A DNA stretch of 53,124 nucleotides from Acidobacteriota bacterium (GCA_021802985.1 JAJZQW010000009.1:1-53124); one strand, 5' to 3'; positions 16,876 through 25,978 are shown, counted from the first letter of the stretch. Program-made: numbers and translations. Notes: a model not told the origin generated them from the letters alone.

Positions 16876-17844
16876 GTGAGCCACCACAAGGTCATCATCG
16901 TTGGTACCGGTCCCGCGGGTTACACCGCCGCCCTGTACGCGTCCCGGGCCAACCTCACCCCCTTGGTCTTCGAGGGGACCCAGCCGGGCGGCCAGCTCAC
17001 CATCACCACCGAGGTGGAGAACTTCCCAGGGTTCAAACAGGGCATCATGGGCCCCGCCCTCATGGATGAGATGCGCGAGCAGGTGCTCCGCTTCGGCACC
17101 CTCATCAAGCCGGAGACGGTGTTGAAGGCGGACCTCCAGTCGAAGCCCTTCAAGCTCACCACGGACAAGGCGGAGTACACCGCCGATGCCGTGATCATCG
17201 CAACTGGCGCCTCGGCCAAGTGGATGGGCATCGGGAAGGACGAGGTCCTCTCCCGGTCCGGCGGCGGCGTCAGCGCCTGCGCCACCTGTGACGGTTTCTT
17301 CTTCCGGGGCAAGGAGATCGCCGTGGTCGGCGGCGGCGACACGGCGGTGGAGGAAGCACTGTTCCTCACCAAGTTCGCCACGAAGGTCCATCTCATCCAT
17401 CGCCGGGACAAGCTCCGGGCCTCCAAGGCCATGCAGGAGCGGGCCCTCAAGAACGAGAAGATCCAGCCGGAGTGGAACAAGGTCGTGCTGGACGTGCTGA
17501 CCGCCACCCACGAGACGCCCATGGGCGAGAAGGTCGAGAAGATCCGCGCCCTGAAGCTGAAGGACACGGTGGACGGCTCCGAGTCCGAGCTGCCGGTCGA
17601 GGGCCTCTTCGTGGCCATCGGCCACCAGCCCAACACGTCGCTGTTCACGGGCCAGCTGCCCATGGACGAAACGGGCTACCTGAAGGTGGAGAAGGGGTCC
17701 AGCCGGACCCCCATTCCCGGTGTCTTCGCCTGCGGCGATGTCCAGGACCACGTCTACCGTCAGGCCATCACCGCCGCGGGCAGCGGCTGCATGGCCGCCA
17801 TCGACACCGAGCGCTGGCTGGCCGAACAGGGCCACGCGGAGTGA
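16876..17844 (+). CDS. trxB: Thioredoxin-disulfide reductase
   Basis: A 322-aa FAD/NADPH flavoenzyme that reduces thioredoxin in the cytoplasm. The FAD-binding GTGPAGYTAALYASRA block is at the N-terminus, followed by QPGGQL. The redox-active CATC lies in SACATCDGFFF, the NADPH-binding motif is VVGGGDTAVEEA with HRRD downstream, and the C-terminal FACGDV block closes the protein. The start is GTG with AGGAG 5 nt upstream. It is coupled to alr through a GTGA overlap, an unusual partner for trxB. Confidence 0.96.
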   Translation: MSHHKVIIVGTGPAGYTAALYASRANLTPLVFEGTQPGGQLTITTEVENFPGFKQGIMGPALMDEMREQVLRFGTLIKPETVLKADLQSKPFKLTTDKAEYTADAVIIATGASAKWMGIGKDEVLSRSGGGVSACATCDGFFFRGKEIAVVGGGDTAVEEALFLTKFATKVHLIHRRDKLRASKAMQERALKNEKIQPEWNKVVLDVLTATHETPMGEKVEKIRALKLKDTVDGSESELPVEGLFVAIGHQPNTSLFTGQLPMDETGYLKVEKGSSRTPIPGVFACGDVQDHVYRQAITAAGSGCMAAIDTERWLAEQGHAE

Positions 17845-18980
17845 ATGAGCAGCACCTGGAACCCCTGAAGCGGCACCCCGAGGGCCGCGCGCTGCGCGCC
17901 GAGGTGGATCTCCACCGGGTGGCGCGGAACCTCGCCCGGATGCGCGCCGCCGCAGGGGGGCGTGGCATCTGGGGGGTCGTGAAGGCCAATGCCTATGGGC
18001 ATGGCGCCGTGCCCATCGGTCTGGCACTTGCCAAGGCAGGGGCCGAGGGACTGGCGGTGTCCAGCCTGGAAGAGGGTCTGGAGCTGCGCCGGGGGGGTGT
18101 CGCGTGTCCCATCCTGGTGCTGGGCGGCCTGCGCCCGGAGGCCGTCCCTGCCGCCAGCGCCGAGGGCCTCACCGTGGCCCTGGTAGGCCCGGAGCACCTC
18201 GCGGACTACGCCCGGCTCCTGCCCCAACACCCGCTGAAACTCCACCTCAAGCTGGACACAGGCATGGGACGCTTCGGCCTCCTGCCCGCGGAACTGGGTG
18301 AGTGTCTGCCGGTCCTGCGGGTGCTGGCCCCTTGGCTCGAGGGGGCCATGGCCCACTTCGCCACGGCGGATGATCCGGACCAGGGCTTCGCCCTCCGACA
18401 GCGGCGGACGTTCAACGCCTGTTTGGCTCAGCTCCACGAGGCGGGCATCCACCCGGCCCAGCGTCATCACGGCAACAGCGACGCCTGCCTGCGGGGCCTC
18501 CTGGGCGATGACACCCATGTCCGTCCTGGCCTGGCCCTCTATGGCCTCACCCTGGTCCCAGAGGGCCGGGCCCTGGGCCTCGAACCGGCCCTGGAGCTGG
18601 TGGCCGAGGTGGCCCGCGTGAAGACCGTCCCCGCGGGCACCACCGTGGGCTACGGCCGCACCTTCGTGGCGGCCCACCCGATCCAGATCGCCACCCTGGC
18701 CTGCGGCTACGCCGATGGCTACCGCCGGGACCTGGGCAATCGGGCCGTGGTGGGCTTCAAGGAACGAACGTTTCCCGTGGTGGGGCGCGTGTCCATGGAC
18801 TACCTCACCGTGGCGTTGCCGGTGGAGGTCGCCGTCGCGCCCGGGGATCCCATGGTGCTGTTCAGCGGCGACCCGACCGCCCCCCACAGCCTGGAGCGCC
18901 TGGCGTCCGCCCTGGGAACCATTCCCTACGAATTGACCTGCGGACTCCATCGCCGCATCACGCGCCGCTTTTTCTCCTGA
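17841..18980 (+). CDS. alr: Alanine racemase
   Basis: A 379-aa PLP enzyme interconverting L- and D-alanine for peptidoglycan. PLP-binding Lys48 lies in VVKANAYGHG, the substrate block LKLDTGMGRFG is intact, and the second catalytic Tyr is in RVSMDYLTV. The GTG start is chosen because it overlaps the trxB stop (GTGA) and gives the usual family length. The fold begins at AEVDLHRVARN, about 20 residues in. Confidence 0.95.
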   Translation: MNEQHLEPLKRHPEGRALRAEVDLHRVARNLARMRAAAGGRGIWGVVKANAYGHGAVPIGLALAKAGAEGLAVSSLEEGLELRRGGVACPILVLGGLRPEAVPAASAEGLTVALVGPEHLADYARLLPQHPLKLHLKLDTGMGRFGLLPAELGECLPVLRVLAPWLEGAMAHFATADDPDQGFALRQRRTFNACLAQLHEAGIHPAQRHHGNSDACLRGLLGDDTHVRPGLALYGLTLVPEGRALGLEPALELVAEVARVKTVPAGTTVGYGRTFVAAHPIQIATLACGYADGYRRDLGNRAVVGFKERTFPVVGRVSMDYLTVALPVEVAVAPGDPMVLFSGDPTAPHSLERLASALGTIPYELTCGLHRRITRRFFS

Positions 18981-19030
18981 TACCCCCCCGGCTTCCGACC
19001 TACCATGGGAGGGCGAGACCGCGGCCTTCC

Positions 19031-20410
19031 ATGAACCTCCTGGTTATTTCCCGTCATGACGACCTCGTCGAGCGCCTCCGCATGGCCTTCGAGGGGGCCG
19101 GTCACCGTGTACGGCACGCTCAGGATCCCCTGGCGGCCCTGGCCAACGATGCCTGGGACGAGGCCCATGTCCTGCTGGTGGATGCCAAGGGCGATCCCAT
19201 GGACGGGTACCGGTTGTGTCGCCTCCTGCGGGGGGAATCCCGGATCCTGTTCAGCAACCTGCCCATCTTCCTGGTGCTGGACCATCCCCCGCAGGAGGAG
19301 GATCTCCAGGCCCTCCAGGCGGTGGAAGGCGATGGCTTCATCGGCTCGGCCTATACCATCCAGCAGCTGCTGAACCACCTCGGCCCCGTCATGGCCGGAG
19401 CGGCCTCCCACGATGCGGCGCCCCGCGTCCCCATCCTGGCCCTGGGGCTCCATGCGGCCCTGGCCCAGCGCACCCGGGACCTGCTCCAGCATTTCCACAT
19501 GGAAGTCCATACCCCGCCGCTGCGCAATGCCGCCCAGGCCCAGCAGTCCCTCCGGGCACCCGTCCTGCTCCTGGGACTCTCCGCGGGCGGGGTGCGAACG
19601 GCCCTGGACCTGCTCGCGCAGCTCCGGGAATCGGGCGCGCTCCCGTATACGATCCTGCTGGGTCAGGTGAAGGAGGAGGCCGTCCAGCGGAAACTCCTGC
19701 TGGCGGGCGTATCCGACTGGGTGGGGCTGCCCCTGTCCGGGCCGCGCCTGCTGCACACCTGCAAGCGGGCCATGGAGTGGGCGCACGTCAAGCGGATCCA
19801 GGTGGAATACGAATCCGCCATCCATGACCTGCGGGAGCGCCGGAGCATGCTGGAGATCGAGGCCGCAGCCCTCCGCAACGAGGTGCTGACGGATCCCTTG
19901 ACCGGGCTCCTGAATCGCCGTGCGTTCGACCAGAACCTGGAGCATGCCGTCCACCAGTGGGAGCGCCACCGCCGTTCCTTCGTCCTGCTGCTGGGCGATG
20001 TCGATCATTTCAAGCTCATCAACGACCGCTTCGGTCATCCCGTGGGGGACGAGGTCCTGCAGGAGATGGCCGCGCGCATCCGATCGTCCCTGCGCCGGTC
20101 GGACCTGGCCTTCCGCATCGGCGGCGAGGAGTTCGCCGTGCTGCTCTCGGAGACCACCCTGAAGGCCGGGACCGAGGTGGCCGACAAGCTGCGCTGCCGG
20201 ATCGACGAAGAGCCCTTCACCCTCCCGGGCGGACAAACGATCTTCCCCTCCATCAGTTTCGGCGTGGGGGGGGCCATGGATCTGGGACCGGCGGAACTGG
20301 TGGCCACCGTCGACCGGGCCCTCTACCAGGCCAAGGCCCTGGGCCGGAATCGCGTGGTGGTCGCCGAGGGGGACCGCCCCCCGGGAGATCGCGTCAGCGG
20401 CGATAGCTGA
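19031..20410 (+). CDS. Diguanylate cyclase with two receiver-like domains
   Basis: A 459-aa cytoplasmic protein with REC-REC-GGDEF order. The first receiver (1-120) has a plausible phospho-acceptor Asp51 but atypical surroundings. The second (about 132-248) has no acceptor Asp (VLLLGLS at that strand). A coiled coil (255-285) connects to the GGDEF domain (286-445), which starts DPLTGLLNRR, has the active-site GGEEF at 364-368 and keeps the inhibitory RxxD site at 355-358. It should therefore make c-di-GMP with product inhibition. Its 3' end overlaps convergent lptD by 17 nt. Confidence 0.9.
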   Translation: MNLLVISRHDDLVERLRMAFEGAGHRVRHAQDPLAALANDAWDEAHVLLVDAKGDPMDGYRLCRLLRGESRILFSNLPIFLVLDHPPQEEDLQALQAVEGDGFIGSAYTIQQLLNHLGPVMAGAASHDAAPRVPILALGLHAALAQRTRDLLQHFHMEVHTPPLRNAAQAQQSLRAPVLLLGLSAGGVRTALDLLAQLRESGALPYTILLGQVKEEAVQRKLLLAGVSDWVGLPLSGPRLLHTCKRAMEWAHVKRIQVEYESAIHDLRERRSMLEIEAAALRNEVLTDPLTGLLNRRAFDQNLEHAVHQWERHRRSFVLLLGDVDHFKLINDRFGHPVGDEVLQEMAARIRSSLRRSDLAFRIGGEEFAVLLSETTLKAGTEVADKLRCRIDEEPFTLPGGQTIFPSISFGVGGAMDLGPAELVATVDRALYQAKALGRNRVVVAEGDRPPGDRVSGDS

Positions 20411-22730
20411 AGAGATCACCCAGCGCCCGCAGGGAAAGGGTGAGGTCCAGCCGGTCCTCACGCCCCCCCGAGACCAGGTTCGTGTTCAGCGCCAGGTGTG
20501 TGTACCTCAGGATGTAGGCCACACAGGGCTCCACGTAGGAGAGGGCGGCCTGGCTGGACGAGAATCCATGGATGCGGAAATCGTAGCTGGCTGAGAACTC
20601 GACCCGAACCCGGTCATCCCACAACCGGTGGATGCCTCCGACCTGGAGGCCCTGCTGGCGCACCAGGAAGCGATTGATGCCGGTGGAGAAGTAGGCCAGG
20701 CTCAGGCGGCTGGCATCCTTGGACTTGAGATCCAGGCTCAGGGCATTGTCCGAGCCGCCCGCGCCCAGGTCCGAGGACCGGCGGAAGTTGATTCGGAGGC
20801 GCTCGTCCGGTTCCACGCTGAGGTCCGTGTCGAGGGAGGCCCAGCCCTTCTTGTACCGGCCGTCGCTGAGGATGATGGGCGTCGCATAGTAACGGGTGGA
20901 GATGCTCAGCCGCGCCAGGTCCGCGAAGGCGCCCCCGCCGGAAGGACGGCCCAGGAAATGCTGCTTGAGGCCCAACTCCAGGCTGCGCTCCCCGGAGGCG
21001 CTGTCGTTCACGCCGGGAGCCGAGTCCACCGCATCGAAGCGCGGGATGGCGCCGGCCTCGGCGTAGCCGCTGGTGTTGGTGAATCCGAAATAGGGCTCCA
21101 GGATGTGCTTCAGCTCGCCCGAATAGCCCAGCAGGGAGAAGTGCTCGAAGGTCCGGCCCATCTGGGGGCCAGAGAAGCGCAGGTGCTCCGAACCCAGCAG
21201 CCGATCGGCGGATGGCCCGTCCACCTGGAAGGGGCTGTAGGCCGACAGGGCCGCGGGGTCCACAACGCTCCCATTGGCGCCGGCCGAGGGATCGAAAATC
21301 GGATAGCGCAGCGTGTTCGAGTAGTGGGTCATGCGGCCCATCACCTCCAGGTCCGCACGGAAGGGCCCCCACTGGCCCAGGCGGCCGTGCAGGCGGGTAT
21401 TCGCATCCTCCCGACCCCAGCTGAAGCTCTGTGAAGGGGCGGTGGCGGTACTGTCGATGCGATACGCGAACCGGCCCAGGCGGATGCCGCCATCCAGGTA
21501 GAACGGACCGAAAATCGAGACGGGAAAGAACCGGAACTCACCCTGGGGCAGGGTCTGGCGCCGCAGGGAGGCCGGGAAATCCGGGCTGTAGAAGGGATCC
21601 CCCTGCTGGGTGGTGTAGAAGAAGGAGCGCTGCTCCGCCATCGAGAGGCTGAGGCTCCCGAAGGTGGTGCTGCGGCCCAGGTAGAGCGCGGAATCGAAGC
21701 TGGGGCTCCCGAGGTTGCCCAGGCCCTTGCCGAAATCTGCATCCACCAGGTTGTCGGAGGCCTGATTCACGTCTGCCGTGAGCTGCCAGCCATCCTCCCG
21801 CTGCCAGACCTCCTTCAGCGCATACCGGTAGCGGTTGGTATCCAGGGTCCTCTGATGGATCATTTCGCCCGAGAAACTGCCCTGGTGGGTAGGATCCGGC
21901 TGCCAGCGCAGTTCGCCCCCCCACAGCATCCCCTCCTTGCTGAAATACTGGGGTGAGAAGGTGGCATCGGCCGTGTTGCCGAGGACCTGATAGTAAGAGA
22001 GCCCCACGTTGGTCCCGAAGGCGCTGGAGGCCCCCAGCGTGGGCGGCAGGAGGCCCGAGGTCCGCTTGGCCTGGGCGGGATAGAGGGCGTAGGGCAGGTA
22101 GAAGATGGGAACGGGTCCGAGCCCCCGGAGCTGGATGCGGGGGTTCCACAGGGTGGCGAAACCGTCGAGATCCACTTTGAGGCTGGAGAGCTTGGCCTTC
22201 CACCCGGGTTGCTCTTCCGGGCAGGGGCTCAGCTCCACTCCCTCGAAATCCCAGAGCCGGAGGGTCGTGAAGGCCACGTGGCTGGATTTCAGGGTCCAAC
22301 TGGGGGGCAGGTCCATTTGCAGGGCCCAGGCCTCACCGGACCGGCGCTTCCAGTCCATGCGGAGCCGCTCGCTGCGGAGGCGCAGCCCGGGGCCCTCCAG
22401 CCGGATGTGGCCCGCCGCCTCCAGGATGCCCTCCTGGATGTGGTACTCGATGTGGTCCGCCAGAAGGAGGATGCCCTCGGCCTGGATCGTGCCCTGTTCC
22501 AGAATCCAGGTGTCCCCCTTCTCGCTGACCCGATCGCCGCGCCAATCAAAGGGGACCCGGCTGCCACCGGACCCCAAATCCATCTGGAAGGGTCTCAGCG
22601 GAAGGAGTTCGGCAGGCGTGGGCGCCTGGAGAGGCGGGGGATCTGGGATGGGCGGCAGTTCCTGAGCGACCAGGGCCGCGGCCACCGCGCCCAGCGCCAG
22701 CCCCCTGCTCCACCCTAGGAAGCCTGTCAT
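20394..22730 (-). CDS. lptD: LPS-assembly outer-membrane protein LptD
   Basis: A 778-aa outer-membrane translocon inserting LPS into the outer leaflet. A signal peptide occupies about residues 1-22. An OstA/LptA-like jelly-roll segment is at about 60-190 (ADHIEYHIQEGILEAAGHIRLEG), and a long C-terminal beta-barrel (about 215-778) has the family block KRTSGLLPPTLGASSAFG. Cys in LSPCPEE and near the C-terminus (EPCVAYIL) could form the N-terminal to barrel disulfide. The ATG with GAGGGG is just after the ZIP-gene stop. Co-transcription with an RNase E/G gene and a ZIP transporter is unusual. Confidence 0.92.
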   Translation of the reverse strand: MTGFLGWSRGLALGAVAAALVAQELPPIPDPPPLQAPTPAELLPLRPFQMDLGSGGSRVPFDWRGDRVSEKGDTWILEQGTIQAEGILLLADHIEYHIQEGILEAAGHIRLEGPGLRLRSERLRMDWKRRSGEAWALQMDLPPSWTLKSSHVAFTTLRLWDFEGVELSPCPEEQPGWKAKLSSLKVDLDGFATLWNPRIQLRGLGPVPIFYLPYALYPAQAKRTSGLLPPTLGASSAFGTNVGLSYYQVLGNTADATFSPQYFSKEGMLWGGELRWQPDPTHQGSFSGEMIHQRTLDTNRYRYALKEVWQREDGWQLTADVNQASDNLVDADFGKGLGNLGSPSFDSALYLGRSTTFGSLSLSMAEQRSFFYTTQQGDPFYSPDFPASLRRQTLPQGEFRFFPVSIFGPFYLDGGIRLGRFAYRIDSTATAPSQSFSWGREDANTRLHGRLGQWGPFRADLEVMGRMTHYSNTLRYPIFDPSAGANGSVVDPAALSAYSPFQVDGPSADRLLGSEHLRFSGPQMGRTFEHFSLLGYSGELKHILEPYFGFTNTSGYAEAGAIPRFDAVDSAPGVNDSASGERSLELGLKQHFLGRPSGGGAFADLARLSISTRYYATPIILSDGRYKKGWASLDTDLSVEPDERLRINFRRSSDLGAGGSDNALSLDLKSKDASRLSLAYFSTGINRFLVRQQGLQVGGIHRLWDDRVRVEFSASYDFRIHGFSSSQAALSYVEPCVAYILRYTHLALNTNLVSGGREDRLDLTLSLRALGDLFSYRR

Positions 22731-22737
22731 GGTCCCC

Positions 22738-23463
22738 TCAGTGGAGGTGCGGCAGGAAGCGCGCACCCAGGAGGTAGATCGCCACGCCGCCGAGCAGAGC
22801 CAACGCCCCACGCGGCCCAGGCTCCTTCTGCACCTCGGGGAGAAGGTCGGAGCTGGCGACGTAGAGGGCGAGCCCGGCCGTGAGCCCCAGGGTGGGGCCG
22901 GTGGGCAGGTGCAGCATCGCCTGCCCGGTGGCCCCGAGGAGCGAGGCCAGGGCCAGCGTGGCCGCGGCCAGCAGCGCACCCCGCTTCCCGAAGCCCCGGA
23001 CGAGGAAGATGGAGGCGATGGTCCCGCCCTCCGGAATCCGATGGAACAGGATGCCGAGAAACACCAGGGTTCCCAGGTTGTTGTTGATGGCCAGCGCCGC
23101 CCCGATGGCCACGCCATCCATGAAGCTGTGCAGGGAAAGGCCGATGAGGGCCATCACCCCACTGATGTGAGAGCCCTGATGGGTCTCCTCACCGTAGTGG
23201 AAATGCAACGTGATGCCGTGTTCCATCAGATGCACCAGCAGGTAGCCACCGAGGACCCAGAAGGCATTCCGCTCCCCGCCCAGGGCGGGCTGGAGACATT
23301 CAGGAATCACTCCCGCCAGCGTGACCGAGAGCAGGTAGCCCGCAGCGACACCGGACAACAGGCGCATGAAATGGGCCCGTCCTTGCAGGAACCGCACGAC
23401 CCCCCAGCCACCCAGGAGGGTGGCCAGGGAGGCAAGGGGGGCCATCCAGTAGAGGGCGGGCAC
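22738..23463 (-). CDS. ZIP-family divalent metal transporter
   Basis: A 241-aa inner-membrane protein of the ZIP family, expected to import Zn(II) or a related divalent cation. About seven to eight hydrophobic segments are visible. The two metal-site helices are recognisable: LHSFMDGVAIGAA (TM4) and LFHRIPEGGTIASI (TM5), with His, Asp and Glu in the expected places. A His-rich loop (LHFHYGEETHQGSH) precedes TM4. The GTG start lies 4 nt after the RNase E/G stop. Metal specificity cannot be read from sequence. Confidence 0.88.
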   Translation of the reverse strand: MPALYWMAPLASLATLLGGWGVVRFLQGRAHFMRLLSGVAAGYLLSVTLAGVIPECLQPALGGERNAFWVLGGYLLVHLMEHGITLHFHYGEETHQGSHISGVMALIGLSLHSFMDGVAIGAALAINNNLGTLVFLGILFHRIPEGGTIASIFLVRGFGKRGALLAAATLALASLLGATGQAMLHLPTGPTLGLTAGLALYVASSDLLPEVQKEPGPRGALALLGGVAIYLLGARFLPHLH

Positions 23464-23467
23464 CGGC

Positions 23468-25669
23468 CTACTCGGCCTGGGCCTTCTTGGCCCGTGGGGT
23501 CCTGGCCTTGGCGGCGGGTGTCTTCTCCGGCGCCGCAGGCACGGCGTCGGTCTTCCGGGGCCGGCCCTTGGTGGCCTTGGCCGGCTTTTCGGGCGCGGGG
23601 ACGGCCACGGGTTGAGGCGCCGGTTCGGGGATCAGGAAGGGGGTTTCCTCGGCTGGGACCACCTTGGCCCGCGGCGTGCGCTTGGGCTTCGCGGGGGCCG
23701 GCGTCGGCTCGGAGGCAGGCGACGCAGCGCCTCCCAGCCTCGGCCGGGGACTGGGCGTCAACAGGCTGGCCACCAGATCGGCGGTCATCTTCGGAGGCTC
23801 GGGCATGGCCTCGGGAGCCTCGTCGGCGACCATCTCCGCACCCTGGACCTCTCCAGCCTTGTCCGCACCACCCTTGCGGCGCCGGCGGCGGCGCTTGCGC
23901 TTGACCCCATCGCCCAGGGCCTCGGTTTCCTCGCCGGCTTCGTCGTCTCCGGCCTCCTCGTCCTCGGGCTTGGCGCTCTCGAAGAGGGCCCGCAGGCGCT
24001 CCCGTTCGTCCAGGGCCGCCCGCTGCATGTCGCGGCGGTCGTATTTGAAAGCCTCCTTGGCCTCCTTCTTGGGTTCCTTGACCCCATCGCCCAGGGCCTT
24101 GTCGAAGGAGATGGGGCTGTCGCCGCCCAGGACCACCGTCTCGTCCTCGGGGGGGGCGCCCTTCTCGCGGTGGGGCTTGGGTGCGGACTTCTCGATGGTG
24201 ATTTCTTCGGCGCGCTCGACTTCGGCTGTCATCTCACCATAGGCCATGGACCAGTCGGCCTGGATGAAGATGCGGGCCTCGGTCTGTTCCTCCATCTGCG
24301 CCAAATCCTGGCGCTTCTGGTTGAGGACGGCCATGGCGATGGCCGGGGCCAGCTTCACGCGGATCTCGCCGATGCCGCCCTTGGCCAGGATGCCCTGGAT
24401 CCGGCGGATGACGGAGAGGGCCAGGGCCTCGATGGTCTTTACCTTCCCTGTCCCGGCGCAGGTGGGGCAGGACTCGTGGTTGACGTGCTGCAGGCTCGGC
24501 CGGATGCGCTGGCGCGTCATGACCAGCACGCCGAAGCGGTTGATCTTCCCGACTTCCATGCGGGCCTTGTCGGCCTTCAGGCAGTCCACCAGACGGTCCT
24601 GCACGGCGCGGATGTGGGTCTCCCGTTTCATGTCGATGAAGTCGATGGCGATCAGCCCAGCGAGATCCCGCAGGCGGAGCTGACGCGCGACCTCCTCGGC
24701 GGCCTCCATGTTGGTCTTGAAGGCCATGTCCTCCACGCCGTCGCCCGAGGTCTTGCCGCTGTTCACATCGATGGCCACCAGGGCCTCGGTCTGATCCAGC
24801 ACCAGGGCGCCACCGCTGCCAAGGGGCACCTTGCGGCCGTAGACCCGGTCGATCTGCTCCTCCAGCTGGAAGCGCGAGAAGAGCGGCTTCTTGCCGGTGT
24901 AGTGCTTGAGCACCTCCAGGTGCTGCGGCATGGTGCGGTTGAAGAACGACTGGGCCGCATGGAAGGTGTCCAGGTCGTCGATCTGGACCTCCTCGACATC
25001 CGCCGTGAAGGCGTCGCGGAGGGTGCGCGTGACGACATCGTCCTCCTGCCAGACCAGGCCGGGGCCATGGCGGTGCTTGTAGCGGTTCAGCACCTCCTTG
25101 TACGTGTCCAGGAGATACGCCAGATCGCGCTCGAAGTCCTCCTTGGTGACACCCAGGCTCGCGGTCCGCACGATCACGCCGATGTCGGCGGGGATGTCGA
25201 GGGTGTCGATGAGCTGCTTGAAGTGGCGGCGTTCCTCGGTGCCCTCGATCTTGCGGCTGATGCCGTTCACGGGATTCCCGGGCGTGATGACCAGGTAGCG
25301 GCCAGCCAGGCTGATCTGGCCCGTCATCATGGCGCCCTTGGAACCCAGCTCCTCGCGCACGGCCTGGACCAGAATCTCCTGATCCCGCTGGAGGACGTCC
25401 TGGATGCGTCCCCGGCGGCCGTCGCCGCTCAGGTCACGGGGCAGCTCGCCCAGGGGCAGGAACCCGTTCTTCTGGCCACCAAAGTGGACGAAGGCCGCCT
25501 GGAGGCTGTTGTCCACCCGGACCACCCGGGCCTTGTAGAGGTTGCCCTTGATCTTCTCGTTGTGCAGGAACTCCACGTCGTAGTCGAACAGGACACCGTC
25601 GATCAGGGTGGCCACCCGGATCTCCTCCGCGTCCGTGGCATTGATCAGCATGACTTTCTTGGGATTCAA
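23468..25669 (-). CDS. rng: Ribonuclease E/G family endoribonuclease
   Basis: A 733-aa RNase E/G. An S1 domain covers about 30-125. The catalytic DNase-I-like domain has Asp residues in VAIDVNSGK and IDFIDM, and the Zn-link motif CPTCAGTG lies near residue 420. A charged, Ala/Pro/Lys-rich tail of about 230 residues follows, with a KRKRRRRRRK patch suited to RNA binding. A TTG start at 25669 is chosen because AGGAG lies 5 nt upstream; an ATG 18 nt further in has no ribosome-binding site. Both rne and rng are plausible names; the long basic tail is RNase E-like. Two LGDGVK copies in the tail are encoded by a 21-bp direct repeat (23901-23921 and 24078-24098). Confidence 0.92.
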   Translation of the reverse strand: MNPKKVMLINATDAEEIRVATLIDGVLFDYDVEFLHNEKIKGNLYKARVVRVDNSLQAAFVHFGGQKNGFLPLGELPRDLSGDGRRGRIQDVLQRDQEILVQAVREELGSKGAMMTGQISLAGRYLVITPGNPVNGISRKIEGTEERRHFKQLIDTLDIPADIGVIVRTASLGVTKEDFERDLAYLLDTYKEVLNRYKHRHGPGLVWQEDDVVTRTLRDAFTADVEEVQIDDLDTFHAAQSFFNRTMPQHLEVLKHYTGKKPLFSRFQLEEQIDRVYGRKVPLGSGGALVLDQTEALVAIDVNSGKTSGDGVEDMAFKTNMEAAEEVARQLRLRDLAGLIAIDFIDMKRETHIRAVQDRLVDCLKADKARMEVGKINRFGVLVMTRQRIRPSLQHVNHESCPTCAGTGKVKTIEALALSVIRRIQGILAKGGIGEIRVKLAPAIAMAVLNQKRQDLAQMEEQTEARIFIQADWSMAYGEMTAEVERAEEITIEKSAPKPHREKGAPPEDETVVLGGDSPISFDKALGDGVKEPKKEAKEAFKYDRRDMQRAALDERERLRALFESAKPEDEEAGDDEAGEETEALGDGVKRKRRRRRRKGGADKAGEVQGAEMVADEAPEAMPEPPKMTADLVASLLTPSPRPRLGGAASPASEPTPAPAKPKRTPRAKVVPAEETPFLIPEPAPQPVAVPAPEKPAKATKGRPRKTDAVPAAPEKTPAAKARTPRAKKAQAE

Positions 25670-25863
25670 GGGAACTCCTGTGGGGCCAGGGGCTGCGAAC
25701 TGCGGCTGGCGCAAGGGAAGCGCGGCGGCCCTGGGAATGGTGTTTGGGGGATGGGAGGTCGGGATACCGAAGGGGGCCCTGCCCTTGCTTCGGCCGCCCA
25801 GAAGAGAACGGGGGACCAATCCCCGGGGTCAGGAGGCCGTTGCCTCGATCTACCCGCAGGATC
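25670..25863 (-). promoter_or_regulatory. Long 5' leader of the RNase E/G gene
   Basis: About 195 nt separate the predicted promoter from the TTG start. The segment contains no supported gene but has hairpins: GGGGA/TCCCC with a 4-nt loop (25811-25824) and CCGAAG/CTTCGG (25767-25793). In E. coli a long rne leader mediates autoregulation by RNase E cleavage; a similar role here is inference. A 77-codon reading frame through the leader looks like a chance high-GC frame. Confidence 0.4.
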
Positions 25864-25870
25864 TTCAGCT

Positions 25871-25899
25871 ATTAGAACAACTTGTTCCCCCGGGGGCAA
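25871..25899 (-). promoter_or_regulatory. Promoter of the RNase E/G-ZIP-lptD operon
   Basis: On the minus strand TTGCCC (-35, 25894-25899) and TCTAAT (-10, 25871-25876) are separated by 17 nt. These match the sigma-70 consensus at 4/6 and 5/6 positions. The palindrome GAACAA-C-TTGTTC (25875-25887) sits in the spacer and touches the -10, a position suited to a repressor. Confidence 0.55.
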
Positions 25900-25950
25900 G
25901 CGGGATCGTATCTGGCCACGCCGGATCGGTTAGGCCTGATCAAGTCCAAA

Positions 25951-25967
25951 GTTACAGCGATGTCACA
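25951..25967 (+). promoter_or_regulatory. Candidate Pho box upstream of pstS
   Basis: Two direct half-sites, GTTACA (25951-25956) and GTCACA (25962-25967), are spaced exactly 11 bp, the phasing used by PhoB dimers. A similar pair (TTTACG/GTTACA, 11 bp apart) precedes the DUF47-pit genes. No good -10 is visible at the expected distance downstream, which lowers confidence. Confidence 0.4.
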
Positions 25968-25978
25968 AGCGAGGGCTT

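Noticed and set aside
25875..25887. LexA (SOS) box in front of RNase E/G
   Set aside because: GAAC and GTTC are present, but the spacing is 5 nt rather than the 4 nt of the Gram-positive box, and the gene is not a typical SOS member. Kept only as a palindrome of unknown use.
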